Part shown: positions 44,332 to 54,004 of the stretch, piece after piece
Layout: each line of letters starts with the position of its first letter
Position numbering within the stretch: the stretch's first letter is position 1
Assembly (NCBI GenBank): GCA_019925105.1
Contig: JAHGAU010000020.1
Span: forward strand, 744,001-808,000
Direction: 5' to 3'
Length of the DNA: 64,000 nucleotides
Origin: Niebla homalea
Lineage: Eukaryota > Ascomycota > Lecanoromycetes > Lecanorales > Ramalinaceae
The notes under the pieces: model-generated
What the model was told of the DNA's origin: nothing
Seen by the model: only the letters and a program-made list of their open reading frames with translations
Database searches by the model: none
Made by a program: the position numbers and the translations under genes

Positions 44332-44766
44332 TCAAGTCATACTATCACTATCACCTGAACCCAGTCTTGCACAACAACCATGCACCATCCCCTCCCATTC
44401 CTCCACCATCAGATCCGTTTCCTTCACCCCAAACACAATATATCCAGCGCGTTCTCGAGCGAAGCACAGACCAAGCTTTCCAATATGCACACTCGAATCC
44501 TTCAACGGATCATTCGGATCGCGCAACATGTTCGCCTCCTCCATCAGACGTCTCGTGAACGGGGTGATACTTCGGGCAGTCAGAGGCGGAGGGCGGATGG
44601 ACGAAGCGCTGGATGGCAGCCGCCTAATCTTGGCGTGCAGCCGTAGGTCCTTGATGCTCTTGAGAGGGGACATCCGCTTGGGCCTTGGAAGATGCTTGAG
44701 GTTCTTGACGGATGGTAGATGAATGATGTGGATTCCCGGTGGGCCTGTTGATTGGCCAGCCGACAT
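44332..44766 (-). other. overlapping open frame, possible second exon of the membrane-protein gene
   Basis: 144-codon frame beginning at an ATG embedded in the upstream ORF's membrane span codons. The last 80 residues (SITPFTRRLMEEANMLRDP onward) have protein-like composition, while the first 60 are basic. It could be a downstream exon, a frameshifted continuation, or chance. Confidence 0.35.
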
Positions 44767-45058
44767 ACAGGACCAGTCCGGCTATGCATGCGAGCCCAAT
44801 TAAGCCAGCGATGGTTTGGAAGTTAAGCACAGACCGGGGCGCGGACTTTGTCATCGCGCCAGTGGGCCCATATTGGCTGGCGTGGGCGCACATGTTGATG
44901 ACTGCCTCTCGTCCTCCATCGTCTAACGCTTCGATGATCTCGGGGCCAATGTCCCGACAGATTTGACTTAGTTCTGCCAAAAGTTCATCGAACAGAATCT
45001 CCTCTAGTCGTTGAAGAGCGGACAGCATGGCTGATCTATCGTATCCTTGGCTTGCCAT
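44624..45058 (-). CDS. unknown single-pass membrane protein
   Basis: 144 residues from the ATG at 45058. Residues 10-55 look helical (LSALQRLEEILFDELLAEL), followed by a polar loop and a membrane span at about 83-105 (TIAGLIGLACIAGLVLYVGW), then a Ser/Gln/Pro-rich tail. A second open frame (44332-44766) overlaps the tail in another phase and looks coding (FTRRLMEEANMLRDPNDPLK; LCFARERAGYIVFGVKE). A donor-like GTATGT at the end of the membrane span (about 44769) could splice into that frame and give a longer protein. I cannot decide between the two models. A TATA-like sequence and CTCGACAC element lie upstream. Confidence 0.5.
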   Translation of the reverse strand: MASQGYDRSAMLSALQRLEEILFDELLAELSQICRDIGPEIIEALDDGGREAVINMCAHASQYGPTGAMTKSAPRSVLNFQTIAGLIGLACIAGLVLYVGWPINRPTGNPHHSSTIRQEPQASSKAQADVPSQEHQGPTAARQD

Positions 45059-45260
45059 TCCGTCAAACCGTTCAATCTCGATTTGAGGGGTAAATACTAA
45101 AAGATTCGAGTTTAGAACTGGATGTGTGTCGAAGGCATTCGTTTGTGGGTCTAGCTACAATACGAAGTATCAGGAGGAAAAGAAGCGAGCTAGGAAACCA
45201 TGGCCTTATATACCCCCACCAGCGACACTTTCGTTTAGTGTCATGAACCCGTGTCATGAA

Positions 45261-45440
45261 CCCGTGTCGAGCTTGCAAGGATGTTGCTGTGACGTCGGTG
45301 GTGTCGCAGCGGATGGAACCTTGACAGCAATAATGTAGTAGTCCTCGCAGATTACTGGCTCAGCTACCATCCACATGTGACGGCCAAGTGTCACGATACC
45401 GCCGACGTCATAGCAATAACCTCGCAAAACTCGACACGGG
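45261..45440. repeat. imperfect inverted repeat with about 45-bp arms
   Basis: The left arm (45261-45305: CCCGTGTCGAGCTTGC...) and the reverse complement of the right arm (45395-45440: CCCGTGTCGAGTTTTGC...) match at most positions and share a TGACGTCGG core. The loop is about 90 bp. A 14-bp direct repeat (CATGAACCCGTGT) sits just left of the left arm. It could be a miniature mobile element or a regulatory palindrome; no transposase or clear target duplication is seen. Confidence 0.6.
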
Positions 45441-46155
45441 CTCCTGGTATATCTCACCTGGCTCAAGCTTGATCCACACTCCAGCTCCATCACTGTCCCC
45501 TCCTAGCTCGTCCCGATTCCGCGTGATCAGGTAAGGGCTCAGGTACGTCTGTTGTGACATCACAAGAAAAGATCCCTACTTCGCTTTTTTTTCAAACTTG
45601 ATGGGCGAGAATGTCTGTAACAGTGTCGTGGAACAGAGGAAGGGAAGGAGTGATGAAGAAGCGAATAGGAGCGGAGCTTTGATATTCCATCCTCGGTGTG
45701 GTGTTAAGGCAATGTTGTTTGTTCCCATATCATCGTGTCACGAACATAATGACCCGGATACCAGCGCTACATATTCTTCTTTCCGCAATATTATCGGCAC
45801 ATTGGGAGTACGCGTGATCGCTCCATCAAGTCCTTACTGTGTAAAGACGCCAACTGCATGCACTATTGGAGTTTTCATAGCTGTCTAGGACGCAGGATGG
45901 TGACGCTGGCAGCTACAGTCGTCTCATGCTGCTAGTTCCACCGTGCATCCTGCTACGTGCTCAACGAAATGGATTGTACAAACGCATTACAGACATTGGA
46001 AAAGCCATATAACAGCGTTCTATCTCTAGTCTATCCAAAGCCCGATTACCAAGCCCCACATACATTCATCCTGTTCGCTCTGTCTTCCATGTCCCAATAC
46101 CCTTTGCGCTTCTCATGATCCACCTGATCTGCTGATAAATCCGCCGCAAAACGCC
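45441..46155. other. no gene seen
   Basis: Short frames only between the inverted repeat and the 3' end of the large repeat protein gene. Together with 45059-45260 it forms the upstream region of the membrane-protein gene. Confidence 0.4.
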
Positions 46156-47850
46156 CTACATCATACTCTGCTTCCACCAAGCCTTCAAGCTCCACCGTTG
46201 GCCCACGTGAGGCCCGTATTTCCATTGGTACCCACTGGGACGTCGACCTGCATGGGCGGGATCATTCCTCCTCATTCGAGTACGCCAGGTGTTATACTCC
46301 GAATCGTTATAGGGAAATGGAGCGTCGTAAGGTGGGGCTCTACCTGTATGGGCGGGATCATTCCTTATTTGAGCAGATAAGGTGTTATACTCCGGATCGC
46401 TATAGGGAGATGGAGCGTCGTAAGTTGAGGCTCTACCTGTATGGGCGGGATCGTTCCTTATTTGAGCAGACAAGGTGTCATGCGCCGGATCACTATAGGG
46501 AGATGGGTCGTCGTAAGGTGAATATTCATGTTGAGCAGGCTGGTTTGCGTGTGTCGGAGGATCGACAATATCATACTTCGGATCGCCACGAGAAAATCGG
46601 GCGTTGTAAGATGGATATCCACGTTGATAATTTCGGTTTAACCGCGACGGCGGCGAACGGGGGGAAGCCCGGATTACAAGCGACGGAGGCGAGCGTTGAG
46701 AAGCCCGGTTTACAGGCGACGGAGGCGAATAGTGGTAGGAGGTCCGTGGGGAATATAGGCCTTGAGGATCCTGTCTTAGAGGTACTGGGGGAGCCGAGGG
46801 GGAAGTTGGTCGTGTTGGAGCCACCGGGTAAGTCTGTGGAGTGTCGAAGGCACCTCGATCTGGATTCCTCCTCGCACCATCTGACGCTCTAGCGATATAT
46901 TTCATATGACGAAGGTCATCACCGTATCGGCCTTCCATACCGTGGAGGGGGCTACGATGCAACCCAGCGAAGTGGCGCTCGTCGTATTCCCGATACTGAA
47001 GTAACTTATCGTATGGATAAAGACTCCACAGATTGTCGATCTCCCCTTGATCATGGACCCTTTTGTGATAATCGTCGTCAGCAGCGTAGTCTTTTTGGGA
47101 CACGGCTGCGGAAAATCCGCGAGCAGGCTGCGCGGGGACAGTCGGGCGAGTATTTGCAACTTCCGGGTAACGACGTGGGCCCAGGTCTCCATGCTTGCCG
47201 TTCCTGTAACGAGACTCAAGGCGTTTGCACGCATCCTCGAAGGCTGAGGAATAAGCTTGTCCTCCAGGGCCGTACCTATCCGAGTGACTATAGCTGCCTT
47301 GAGCTGCTCGATAAGAGTAGAAGTCCTTGATTTCGTCCACGCGCATCTGCTCTTCAGATTCGCGTGGACGATCAGGAGGCGGTCCGAATCTGTCTTCAAA
47401 CAGCTCAATTAGATTGCGTGCCTCAGCCTTATGAGGTTGACCTCCATACTGGCGTTGTTGAGGTGGAGGCGGTCCGTATCTCTCTTCAAACAGGATTCTG
47501 AGAGGGCGCGATTCAGTCTGACGAGGTCGACCTCCAGTGGTGGATGGCCTTGTTTCCCCAACTGTGCGCCTTTCCTCCCGAGTATTTGGGAGGGCTCTGG
47601 GGGCGCGCGACTGAGTCTGACGAGGTTGACCTCCAGTAGTGGTTGGCCTTGTTTCCTCAACCGGGCGCCTTCTATCACGGTTATTTGGGTTCACCTGAGA
47701 ATTTGGAGCAGCATAGTCGTCTCTGGAGTTGATTGGGAACCCATCGTGAGCATATACCACGTTCCCGTGGCGGTATGTGTCGCCTGGGCGCAGCTTCACG
47801 TAAAGATCGTTGCCAGAGTCATCCCATCCTGAGGCGTTGCGGTATGCCAT
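46156..47850 (-). CDS. YAHDGFPI-box, repeat-rich disordered protein (intact family member)
   Basis: 564 residues, single exon, ATG at 47850. The N-terminus (MAYRNASGWDDSGNDLYVKL, then RPGDTYRHGNVV and YAHDGFPI) is the family box also seen at 39660 and 34.2 kb. Two related units follow (RPTTTGGQPRQTQSRAP; RPSTTGGRPRQTESRPL) and two of LFE(E/D)R(Y/F)GPPP. The C-terminal third has three tandem units of about 31 residues built on YDAPSPYSDPEYNTLSAQIR and NDPAHTGR. It is rich in Tyr, Arg, Pro, Asp and Ser, without Cys-rich or membrane segments, so largely disordered. Tyr/Arg-rich composition is typical of phase-separating proteins, which is inference only. A long stop-free frame with in-frame repeats supports expression. 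Confidence 0.7.
   Translation of the reverse strand: MAYRNASGWDDSGNDLYVKLRPGDTYRHGNVVYAHDGFPINSRDDYAAPNSQVNPNNRDRRRPVEETRPTTTGGQPRQTQSRAPRALPNTREERRTVGETRPSTTGGRPRQTESRPLRILFEERYGPPPPQQRQYGGQPHKAEARNLIELFEDRFGPPPDRPRESEEQMRVDEIKDFYSYRAAQGSYSHSDRYGPGGQAYSSAFEDACKRLESRYRNGKHGDLGPRRYPEVANTRPTVPAQPARGFSAAVSQKDYAADDDYHKRVHDQGEIDNLWSLYPYDKLLQYREYDERHFAGLHRSPLHGMEGRYGDDLRHMKYIARASDGARRNPDRGAFDTPQTYPVAPTRPTSPSAPPVPLRQDPQGLYSPRTSYHYSPPSPVNRASQRSPPSLVIRASPRSPPSRLNRNYQRGYPSYNARFSRGDPKYDIVDPPTHANQPAQHEYSPYDDPSPYSDPAHDTLSAQIRNDPAHTGRASTYDAPSPYSDPEYNTLSAQIRNDPAHTGRAPPYDAPFPYNDSEYNTWRTRMRRNDPAHAGRRPSGYQWKYGPHVGQRWSLKAWWKQSMM
46252..46533. repeat. three tandem 93-96-bp coding repeats
   Basis: ATGGGCGGGATC recurs at 46252, 46348 and 46441, spacings of 96 and 93 bp, both multiples of three. 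The units encode 31-32 residues on the minus strand and keep the frame of the gene that contains them. Confidence 0.8.
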
Positions 47851-48974
47851 GATAGACTATAGCGAAGCTCTTAGGTCGCTGTTGAGGTAGATGGTGAATG
47901 AGTGGATGTTGTCTGGGAAAGAGATGATGTATCAGATTGTTGGTGATGAACGAAGAGGAGTAGAATGCAACGAAGGAGATGGCGACCTACTTATATCCTG
48001 TCCATTCCAGTGTTGAGCCTGGGAACAATGCTGTGTGAGGTGTCGTCTCTCTTCGCGTTCTGCATGTTGCAACAAGGTAGTATGAGGCAGAATCCTATAC
48101 TCCGTCTACTGTGGTGTCGAGCTTGGGAACACTGCGGTCCGACACCAATGTGCTGTTTCACCTCGAAGTATCAGATATTAGCTTCGACACTCTCCAAAAC
48201 GACATGGTGTCGGCAATACACTGGATCAAGTATCTGCAGTGGCCAAAGAAAGGATGAAGAACCCCACTGGCGTGGTGATGATTCCTTGCTCGCGACAGAC
48301 AAGGCCTAACGACAGAATGGCCCACCATCCTTCACACTATCTCAGGCGACGTGATGAGAACCCCTCAAAAAATGAGAATAATTATATATTTATATTAGTA
48401 TAGAGAAGCAACTGCCTTCATCGAGGTACGACAAGAATAATAATGATCGTACCTGAGGAAGAGATGGCACAGCAAGACTAAGTATCTTTATGAAGACCAA
48501 GTTTTTGCAGAATGATGTGTTTGGGGAAGCTTTGTGGTACGGATAATTTCCATTCAAAGCGAAAATAAGGCGGTAGGTTGATTGATGTTTGTTGCTCTTC
48601 CGATACAATCCAATCAAATTTTCCAACCTATATGTTCGCTCAATACATGTCTTGTAAATTCAACGGGTGTACATTTTCACAATTATACTGTATACGAAAG
48701 ACATAGCAAGGTAGAGATTTTGGGAATGTATGAGCCAATGCTGTGGACACAGCATAGTTGAAAGTGTGATGGAACCACTGTTTCATGCAAAGATAGTCGT
48801 ATCTGACGACTTCCACAACCTCCTTGTCTATCTCAAACATCTTTTCCACCTTTCCCAACCTGGGGCAACCCCAACTCACACGCAATCTTGTCACCCATCA
48901 AGGCCGGAAAATCATCCTGGAAGACCTCATCCTCTTCTGCCTCCTTCAAGCTCCCCGCCCAACTCTGAGCGTTC
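47851..48974 (-). promoter_or_regulatory. upstream region of the large repeat protein gene
   Basis: On the minus strand, GGATATAAGTAGG (about 47986-47998) fits a TATA box about 140 bp before the ATG at 47850, and a CTCGACAC element lies at 48114-48121. Two related words (TTGAGCCTGGGAACAATGC at about 48012 and TCGAGCTTGGGAACACTGC at about 48117) form a direct repeat. The rest holds no supported gene. Confidence 0.4.
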
Positions 48975-49685
48975 TTAGTAGTAGTAGTGACGACCACGGT
49001 GGTGGTGGCTACGTCCTGCATCCCCCTCTTGAACGTAACGGTCCTCGTTCTCAGGCTTGTAGCGCCGGGCAGCATTATCGTTCTTGAGAGCATACTCGTA
49101 CCGAGCATTCACCTCATCGAACGATTTGCCGCCGTTACGGTATACATCTCCATACGCCAAGTTGTCACTGGGACTATGGAGGGAGGAGGCGCCGTAGCGG
49201 TTGTCAGGATCAATGTCGGTATTCTCGTAGCCAGAGCTGGAAGCCCGATTTGCATAGCGATTCGTGGCGTCTTTGAAAGGATCGCTGTAGGGATTGCGGG
49301 AACCGGTGTCGTGTGATGACCGATTGTTGGGATGTTCCCCGTCATGATCGTCATTGTAGCCGCCCATGCGACTATAGGGATCCTGGCGACTACCGAGGCT
49401 ATCCGAATAGCGATTCGTGTCGCGCGAGGCGGTGAGGTCGTCATAGCGAGTGGAGTACTTGTTCTGGCTAGAATACCCGGAGGCCCCATTGTTGTCTATC
49501 AGACGTCGATTGTCGGCGTATCTCCCTACCGCTGAGTAGTCGTTGCCGTAGTCGTTGTAGCCTCCACTGCTATCACCGCCGTATTGATCATAGGGTTGAC
49601 GAGAGTTGTATGGGTTTCCAGAAGCGCCGTAGGGGTTCCTAGACACGCCGTGTGAGTTTCCAGAACCGCCGTCATATCGCGACAT
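48975..49685 (-). CDS. Tyr/Asp/Gly/Ser-rich disordered protein
   Basis: 236 residues, single exon, ATG at 49685. It starts MSRYDGGSGNSHGVSRNPYG and is dominated by Tyr, Asp, Asn, Arg, Ser and Gly in NPY/RYxD-type words, with few hydrophobics until KSFDEVNARYEYALKNDNAA near the C-terminus, and ends HHHRGRHYYY. No domain is recognised; the composition resembles the tails at 38.8-39.1 kb and 40.5-40.9 kb, suggesting a common origin or role. No lesion is seen. A CTCGACAC element lies at 49854-49861 upstream. Confidence 0.6.
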   Translation of the reverse strand: MSRYDGGSGNSHGVSRNPYGASGNPYNSRQPYDQYGGDSSGGYNDYGNDYSAVGRYADNRRLIDNNGASGYSSQNKYSTRYDDLTASRDTNRYSDSLGSRQDPYSRMGGYNDDHDGEHPNNRSSHDTGSRNPYSDPFKDATNRYANRASSSGYENTDIDPDNRYGASSLHSPSDNLAYGDVYRNGGKSFDEVNARYEYALKNDNAARRYKPENEDRYVQEGDAGRSHHHRGRHYYY

Positions 49686-50670
49686 GGTTGGTATTGAGGC
49701 TGCGCCAATAAGGTGGTTTCAAGATGGATGTTGGGGGATTGTTCTGGTTTTCTGAGAGATTCTGTAAGACTTCTGAGCTGAGGTAGGATGATCAGATAGG
49801 ATCAAGAAAACAGGCGAAACCGAAACCTCAGACAATGTTTGTATTGTCTCGGCGTGTCGAGGTCTCATGGTGACGATGATTCGCCTGTGTCGTGATCCCA
49901 GAGCTTGACATGTCATGAGAAGAGTGTCGACTGTGGTGGACGACTTCACGATACCATACGAGCAAAGATTCACCCACGCTACGGGGAAAATGTCTTGAGA
50001 AGAGTGTCAACCGTGGTGGATGACTTCACGAAGCCATTAGAGGCAAGACTAAAAACACGGTGATGAGGATTCACCTATTTGCAGAGTGTTGAAATAACGC
50101 ATTCAAAAATCATCAGTAGTACGAACAATCACCACCTCCACGTAGTACAGACTAGGGTCCTGTAGAAAGTAGCCCTCCGCACTGGTCCTCTCCGTCCTCA
50201 TGTTCGAATCAGCAAGGGTCATTTGACATTCAGTGTAATCAATGCGCACGAAAAGAATGTCTCTACACGTAGACCAATGCAACTTACCCTATGTAACTCA
50301 CTCGATGTAGGATCGTTGTTTCGGATATCATAGATCGGACTATGCGCTCCTCGGAGCCTCTCTGCCGTTTCGCTCACACCCAATCAACCCATGAACCTGG
50401 TTCAAAGTTGTGAATAGGGGTCGGACAATGACATTGTTACGAACGTAAGTTTTGCGGACTTGGATGCAAGAGTTTCTTTGTCAGGATAAAGGAACAAAAG
50501 CATTGTGCAGCTGCTTTATGTGGTTGATGTTCTGCGGAACTGGACACCAATGGTCCCATATATATCGCCCAGGGTCGTAATGGAGCAATATTTCCTGGAT
50601 TAAGGTGTCCAACCAATCTCGAATCTATTCAGACATCTTCTCTTTCTCAAGGGCATATTCACAGTCCACC
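49686..50670. other. no gene seen
   Basis: Divergent region between the Tyr-rich gene (minus) and the Ser-rich gene (plus). It holds a near-direct repeat (GAGAAGAGTGTCRACYGTGGTGG) at about 49916 and 49996. TATATAT-like sequence near 50558-50566 lies about 105 bp before the ATG at 50671. Confidence 0.45.
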
Positions 50671-51345
50671 ATGAATTCCACTCTGTTTCTTTCAAAGCAG
50701 GAAGACGCAGCGGCCCACCTGGAACCTGTCATGGTATCAGTCCTAGGTTGTCACCAATCGGCCTCACCTAAGATCGCAGGCATGACCGTAGATCCCAACG
50801 ATCTTTCCCCAAGCGATGGCGAGAGCACTTCAAGAAGCTCCTCTCCAAACACATCCACGCATGCCACATGTGGGGGCGAGAGTGTAGACAACGATGGGCA
50901 ACAAGAGTCCTCAAAGGGCTCCACTCTAAGCACATCTTCCTCTGATAGTCAGGACGACATTCCTCGCACAGCATATCAAGGCTGTGGTCTTCGTCGCAAT
51001 AACCATGACTTCACCGCCACCTTCGATTTCATCAAGAAGGCCACGCGGCAGAGGAAAGCCAAGACCACCAGCAAGTTGGAGGAAGGAGTGGATGGCCACG
51101 CTTCCGTGGTGAGTGCCAGCCGAGAATATCTGTCGGAATACTATGGCTGGCGCCCGACGAAGCCACAGAGGTCGATGCCACGCAGCAATTTCTTCGGGAA
51201 GGATGTCGGGCATGAGATGATAGCTGCGAGCGACTGCTCTGAGCACGAGTCTGATAAGGAAGTGGAAGAGGAGTGTGAGGGGAGCGGGGACGTGTATTAT
51301 CGTCGTGGTAGAGCGAGTAGTACGCGGGGGAAAAGCTCTACCTAG
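50671..51345 (+). CDS. unknown Ser-rich protein
   Basis: 224 residues from the ATG at 50671; the frame is open 66 bases further upstream but has no ATG there. The first half is Ser/Thr-rich and probably disordered. A conserved-looking central part reads NNHDFTATFDFIKKATRQRK then SREYLSEYYGWRPTKPQ and RSNFFGKDVGHEM; the tail is acidic (EHESDKEVEEECEGSGD) and then Arg/Ser-rich. No domain is recognised. A TATA-like sequence upstream and a single clean frame support a gene. Confidence 0.55.
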   Translation: MNSTLFLSKQEDAAAHLEPVMVSVLGCHQSASPKIAGMTVDPNDLSPSDGESTSRSSSPNTSTHATCGGESVDNDGQQESSKGSTLSTSSSDSQDDIPRTAYQGCGLRRNNHDFTATFDFIKKATRQRKAKTTSKLEEGVDGHASVVSASREYLSEYYGWRPTKPQRSMPRSNFFGKDVGHEMIAASDCSEHESDKEVEEECEGSGDVYYRRGRASSTRGKSST

Positions 51346-51694
51346 TTTGTCATTAATTCTTACGCCTCTCGCGGAGAATTGTCTTACTCAAGATTGATTA
51401 ATCAGTTGGTAGATGCCACTTGAATGAAACACATCCAAATGACCGCAGTTTGGCATGTTTATTTGGAAAATTTCAAGCCTTGTGTTGAGCGCATCGACTT
51501 TCGTCTGTTGAAAGTCATTCCATTTGCGCCAATGTGGTATGTATTGCAGGGTATTGCACATAAATTGTCAGCCTTTAGGGGTCTCGCATAGGTCATCGAC
51601 ACCATGAGTTAGTACTTCATCGGTCATGGCGATAGACTTGATCTTGTCTGCTACCTCTTGACTGAGCCAAGCTGTAGTGGCAGAATAATGGTCC
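51346..51694. other. no gene seen
   Basis: 3' flank of the Ser-rich gene; nothing recognisable. Confidence 0.45.
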
Positions 51695-51915
51695 ATGAGC
51701 TTTGGAGGCGACGATGTCATTCCTGGATGGAAGAATCAGCTCAAAGCAATGAATGCCACGCTGGCGGGCAAGCCTACCTATATGCGGGCCATCACATTAA
51801 TCTTTGCGGAGCGCCAACCTTTCATAGTGTTGAGGACCTTGAAGAGCAGCTCTAAGACGATGAACAGGATGAATTGTCGGAAATGGTGAAAGCGCTGTGG
51901 GGATTTAAGCCTTGA
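51695..51915 (+). pseudogene. coding-like remnant with frame changes
   Basis: One frame gives MSFGGDDVIPGWKNQLKAMN and AGKPTYMRAITLIFAERQPF; the next phase continues HSVEDLEEQL, a TAA, then DDEQDELSEMVKALWGFKP and a stop. The joined reading is protein-like, and the TAA could be a former CAA. I cannot name the family. It might instead be the last part of an unrecognised spliced gene. Confidence 0.3.
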
Positions 51916-52085
51916 TCGATATGGCCCTGAGAGGGCTGCTCCAGTTTAAAAAGCTTTAAAGAGAATGAGCGATTTTCAAAAAGGTAATAATATTCTCCGG
52001 ACGTTCAGACTTTTGTTACTAGGCTCTGTGCCGATACATCGGTAAAATTGTCACCAGGTGTAAACTCCGAATGGAAGTTGGCTGT

Positions 52086-53464
52086 TCATTCTGGCAGCAA
52101 AAACTCTGCCACTGCTGGATCATTCCAATGGTAACGCACCAGATGCGAACAAATCGCTTCCCCTTCCACCGCAGCCCGATGATCCAGCCACCATGCAGCC
52201 TGGCGGATCTCCGCGTACCATGATGCCAAAATGAGAAGTGCGACGGGCTCCTTTTCCTGCAATAGGGCCACAAAGGACCTCTGCATATGGCCGACAAAGG
52301 TCATCGCTCTGGCCAGGTTGGCTTGCGTCCGAGGCAGCTTCTGAAGCTGCGAAAGGGCGTGCACGGTCTTGAAGTATGGACTATTTGCCGCAGTTGACGA
52401 TTCATCGAGCTGGCAGAGGCGCACCAGGGCCGATGGAATACCTTCGATACCCCCGGTAGGGATAGGCGTCGACATCTCGGCGTACTCCTCTGCCAGCACC
52501 GAGAACATGCCACCCGGCCGCAAGGGATCGACTAGGTTCCAAACTGCCATCTTGCCCTCGCTGAGGTGGAGCCAATCAAGATCATTATCTCCCGAGGCTG
52601 AGGACTTGAGTGGCCAAGCTTCCTCCGGTGAGGTAGCTTCAACCGCGCAGAGACTCAAGCAACCTAAGGTGGCCGCCGTAGCCCATAGTGGGTCTCTATC
52701 CTCTGGTTGAATGGGCTGGGATAGCTTTTGGTTCAACAGGGCGGCGCATTGGGTCTTGTGGTAAGTTTCTGGGACGAAAGCGCTGCGTTTGTGACTCGGC
52801 GCACCCAAATAGCGTATGTGCGCGGCTGCTGTGGCAAGCATGGCGTGCATTAGATGGGGATGCTACGCTCAACGGTCAGCGTTCAACCCATGGCAACAGG
52901 TACAGAAGCACGTCTACACGGAATCTTTCTCACTTACCGAGAACGCCAGCCTTAAAACCCCACTCTGATAGATTTCCACCATCTTGGGATGCGCAAAAGT
53001 GTATACCGTACTCGTTCGAAAATGATGGAGGCGTCTCATGCACGTTTTATCCAGCTCAATGAAGGCATTCACATCAGCTACAACGAAAGCTGAATCTAAA
53101 CCCGGAGCAAGCAGAGCAGCGGGTCTGTATTTTTGGGGAGTCTTTGTTTTCTTCAGATCCAGAACCTTCTCATGGTTTGAAGGTTGTAGCAAGGGTTCCA
53201 GATCCGGAACCTGCAAGTCGTAGTTGCACCAGAACCGAGAGGAGGTGCAAGTACGACAGTGTGGTCTAGTCTCATCACACTGCAGGATCTCAACCACACG
53301 ATCCACATTTGAGATGCACTATCGAGAGATTGGCCTACCTTCACTCTTCGAAGCTTGCAGTTGCGACAGCCTCGCCGAGACTTCGTGTGTGATCTTCGCT
53401 TGACCGGTTGCGCCGCTGACACTGAGACCGAAGTAGGCGCCATATTGGTCACAACAGATGACAA
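52086..53464 (-). CDS. Zn2Cys6 transcription factor, UPC2-like architecture
   Basis: Predicted complement(join(52086..52862, 52938..53279, 53339..53464)), 414 residues. Intron 1 (GTAGGC..CTGCAG) falls inside the zinc cluster and splicing restores CRNCKLRRVKCDETRPHC then RTCTSSRFWC, the six-Cys pattern C-x2-C-x6-C-x6-C-x2-C-x6-C. Intron 2 is GTAAGT..GCGTAG and restores HPHLMHAMLATAAAHIRYLG, a hallmark of the fungal C6 regulators related to yeast sterol regulators Upc2/Ecm22. The C-terminal two thirds are the helical fungal_trans-type region. Basic residues before the cluster (KRRSHTKSRRG) fit a nuclear signal. A second ATG at 53443 is possible. It is transcribed divergently from the SDR gene over 540 bp, so it may control it, which is inference. 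Confidence 0.85.
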
Positions 53465-54004
53465 ATAGAAGGCTTTTCAATACGAGTGACGGTCAAGTGG
53501 GGATGTGAAGGACAACAAGTAACCATCTAGCTTTCCGAGAGGATATCGTCTACTTATGAGCATGCTCGGCATGCAAGGAAGCCTCGAAGCATCGTGCGCT
53601 AACCCCAGCTCGTATTCAATATTCATCAGCATGACGTCACTGTGGTCTCACTAGTCCTCCCTCCGTATTTGAGGCACTTTGATTGGTCAAGATTGCGAAT
53701 GCTGCATGCCCCTTTTCCATGGTATCTCCTTTCCCACACGTAGCTCTATAATGTGGACATCGGGATAATGGACATAGGACATCACTTAAGTCCTTATCCT
53801 CGGTCTGGAGCACTCCGCTCGGACTTGTCCACTCCGCTTCGGAGGAATACGCAAAAGGCGCATCCATGAGGAAACATAAAGAAGCAAGGATTGCCCGCTG
53901 AGCGATAAGCAAAACACAAAGCCTTCACCCTTGAGCCCCAGTATCTCGGCATTGCCATATCAGCACCGTCTCCCCAATCCAACAGCCGCCTACTACGACT
54001 TAAC
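53465..54004. promoter_or_regulatory. divergent promoter between regulator and SDR gene
   Basis: 540 bp separate the two start codons. No clear TATA box is visible on either side. An inverted pair CGGTCTGGAGCACTCCG-like (53800-53818) is CGG-rich, as Zn2Cys6 sites often are, but I cannot assign a site. Confidence 0.35.

Noticed and set aside
46317..46892. 191-codon plus-strand frame over the 93-bp repeats
   Set aside because: It is the antisense of the repeat region of the 564-residue minus-strand gene, whose frame spans the whole locus.
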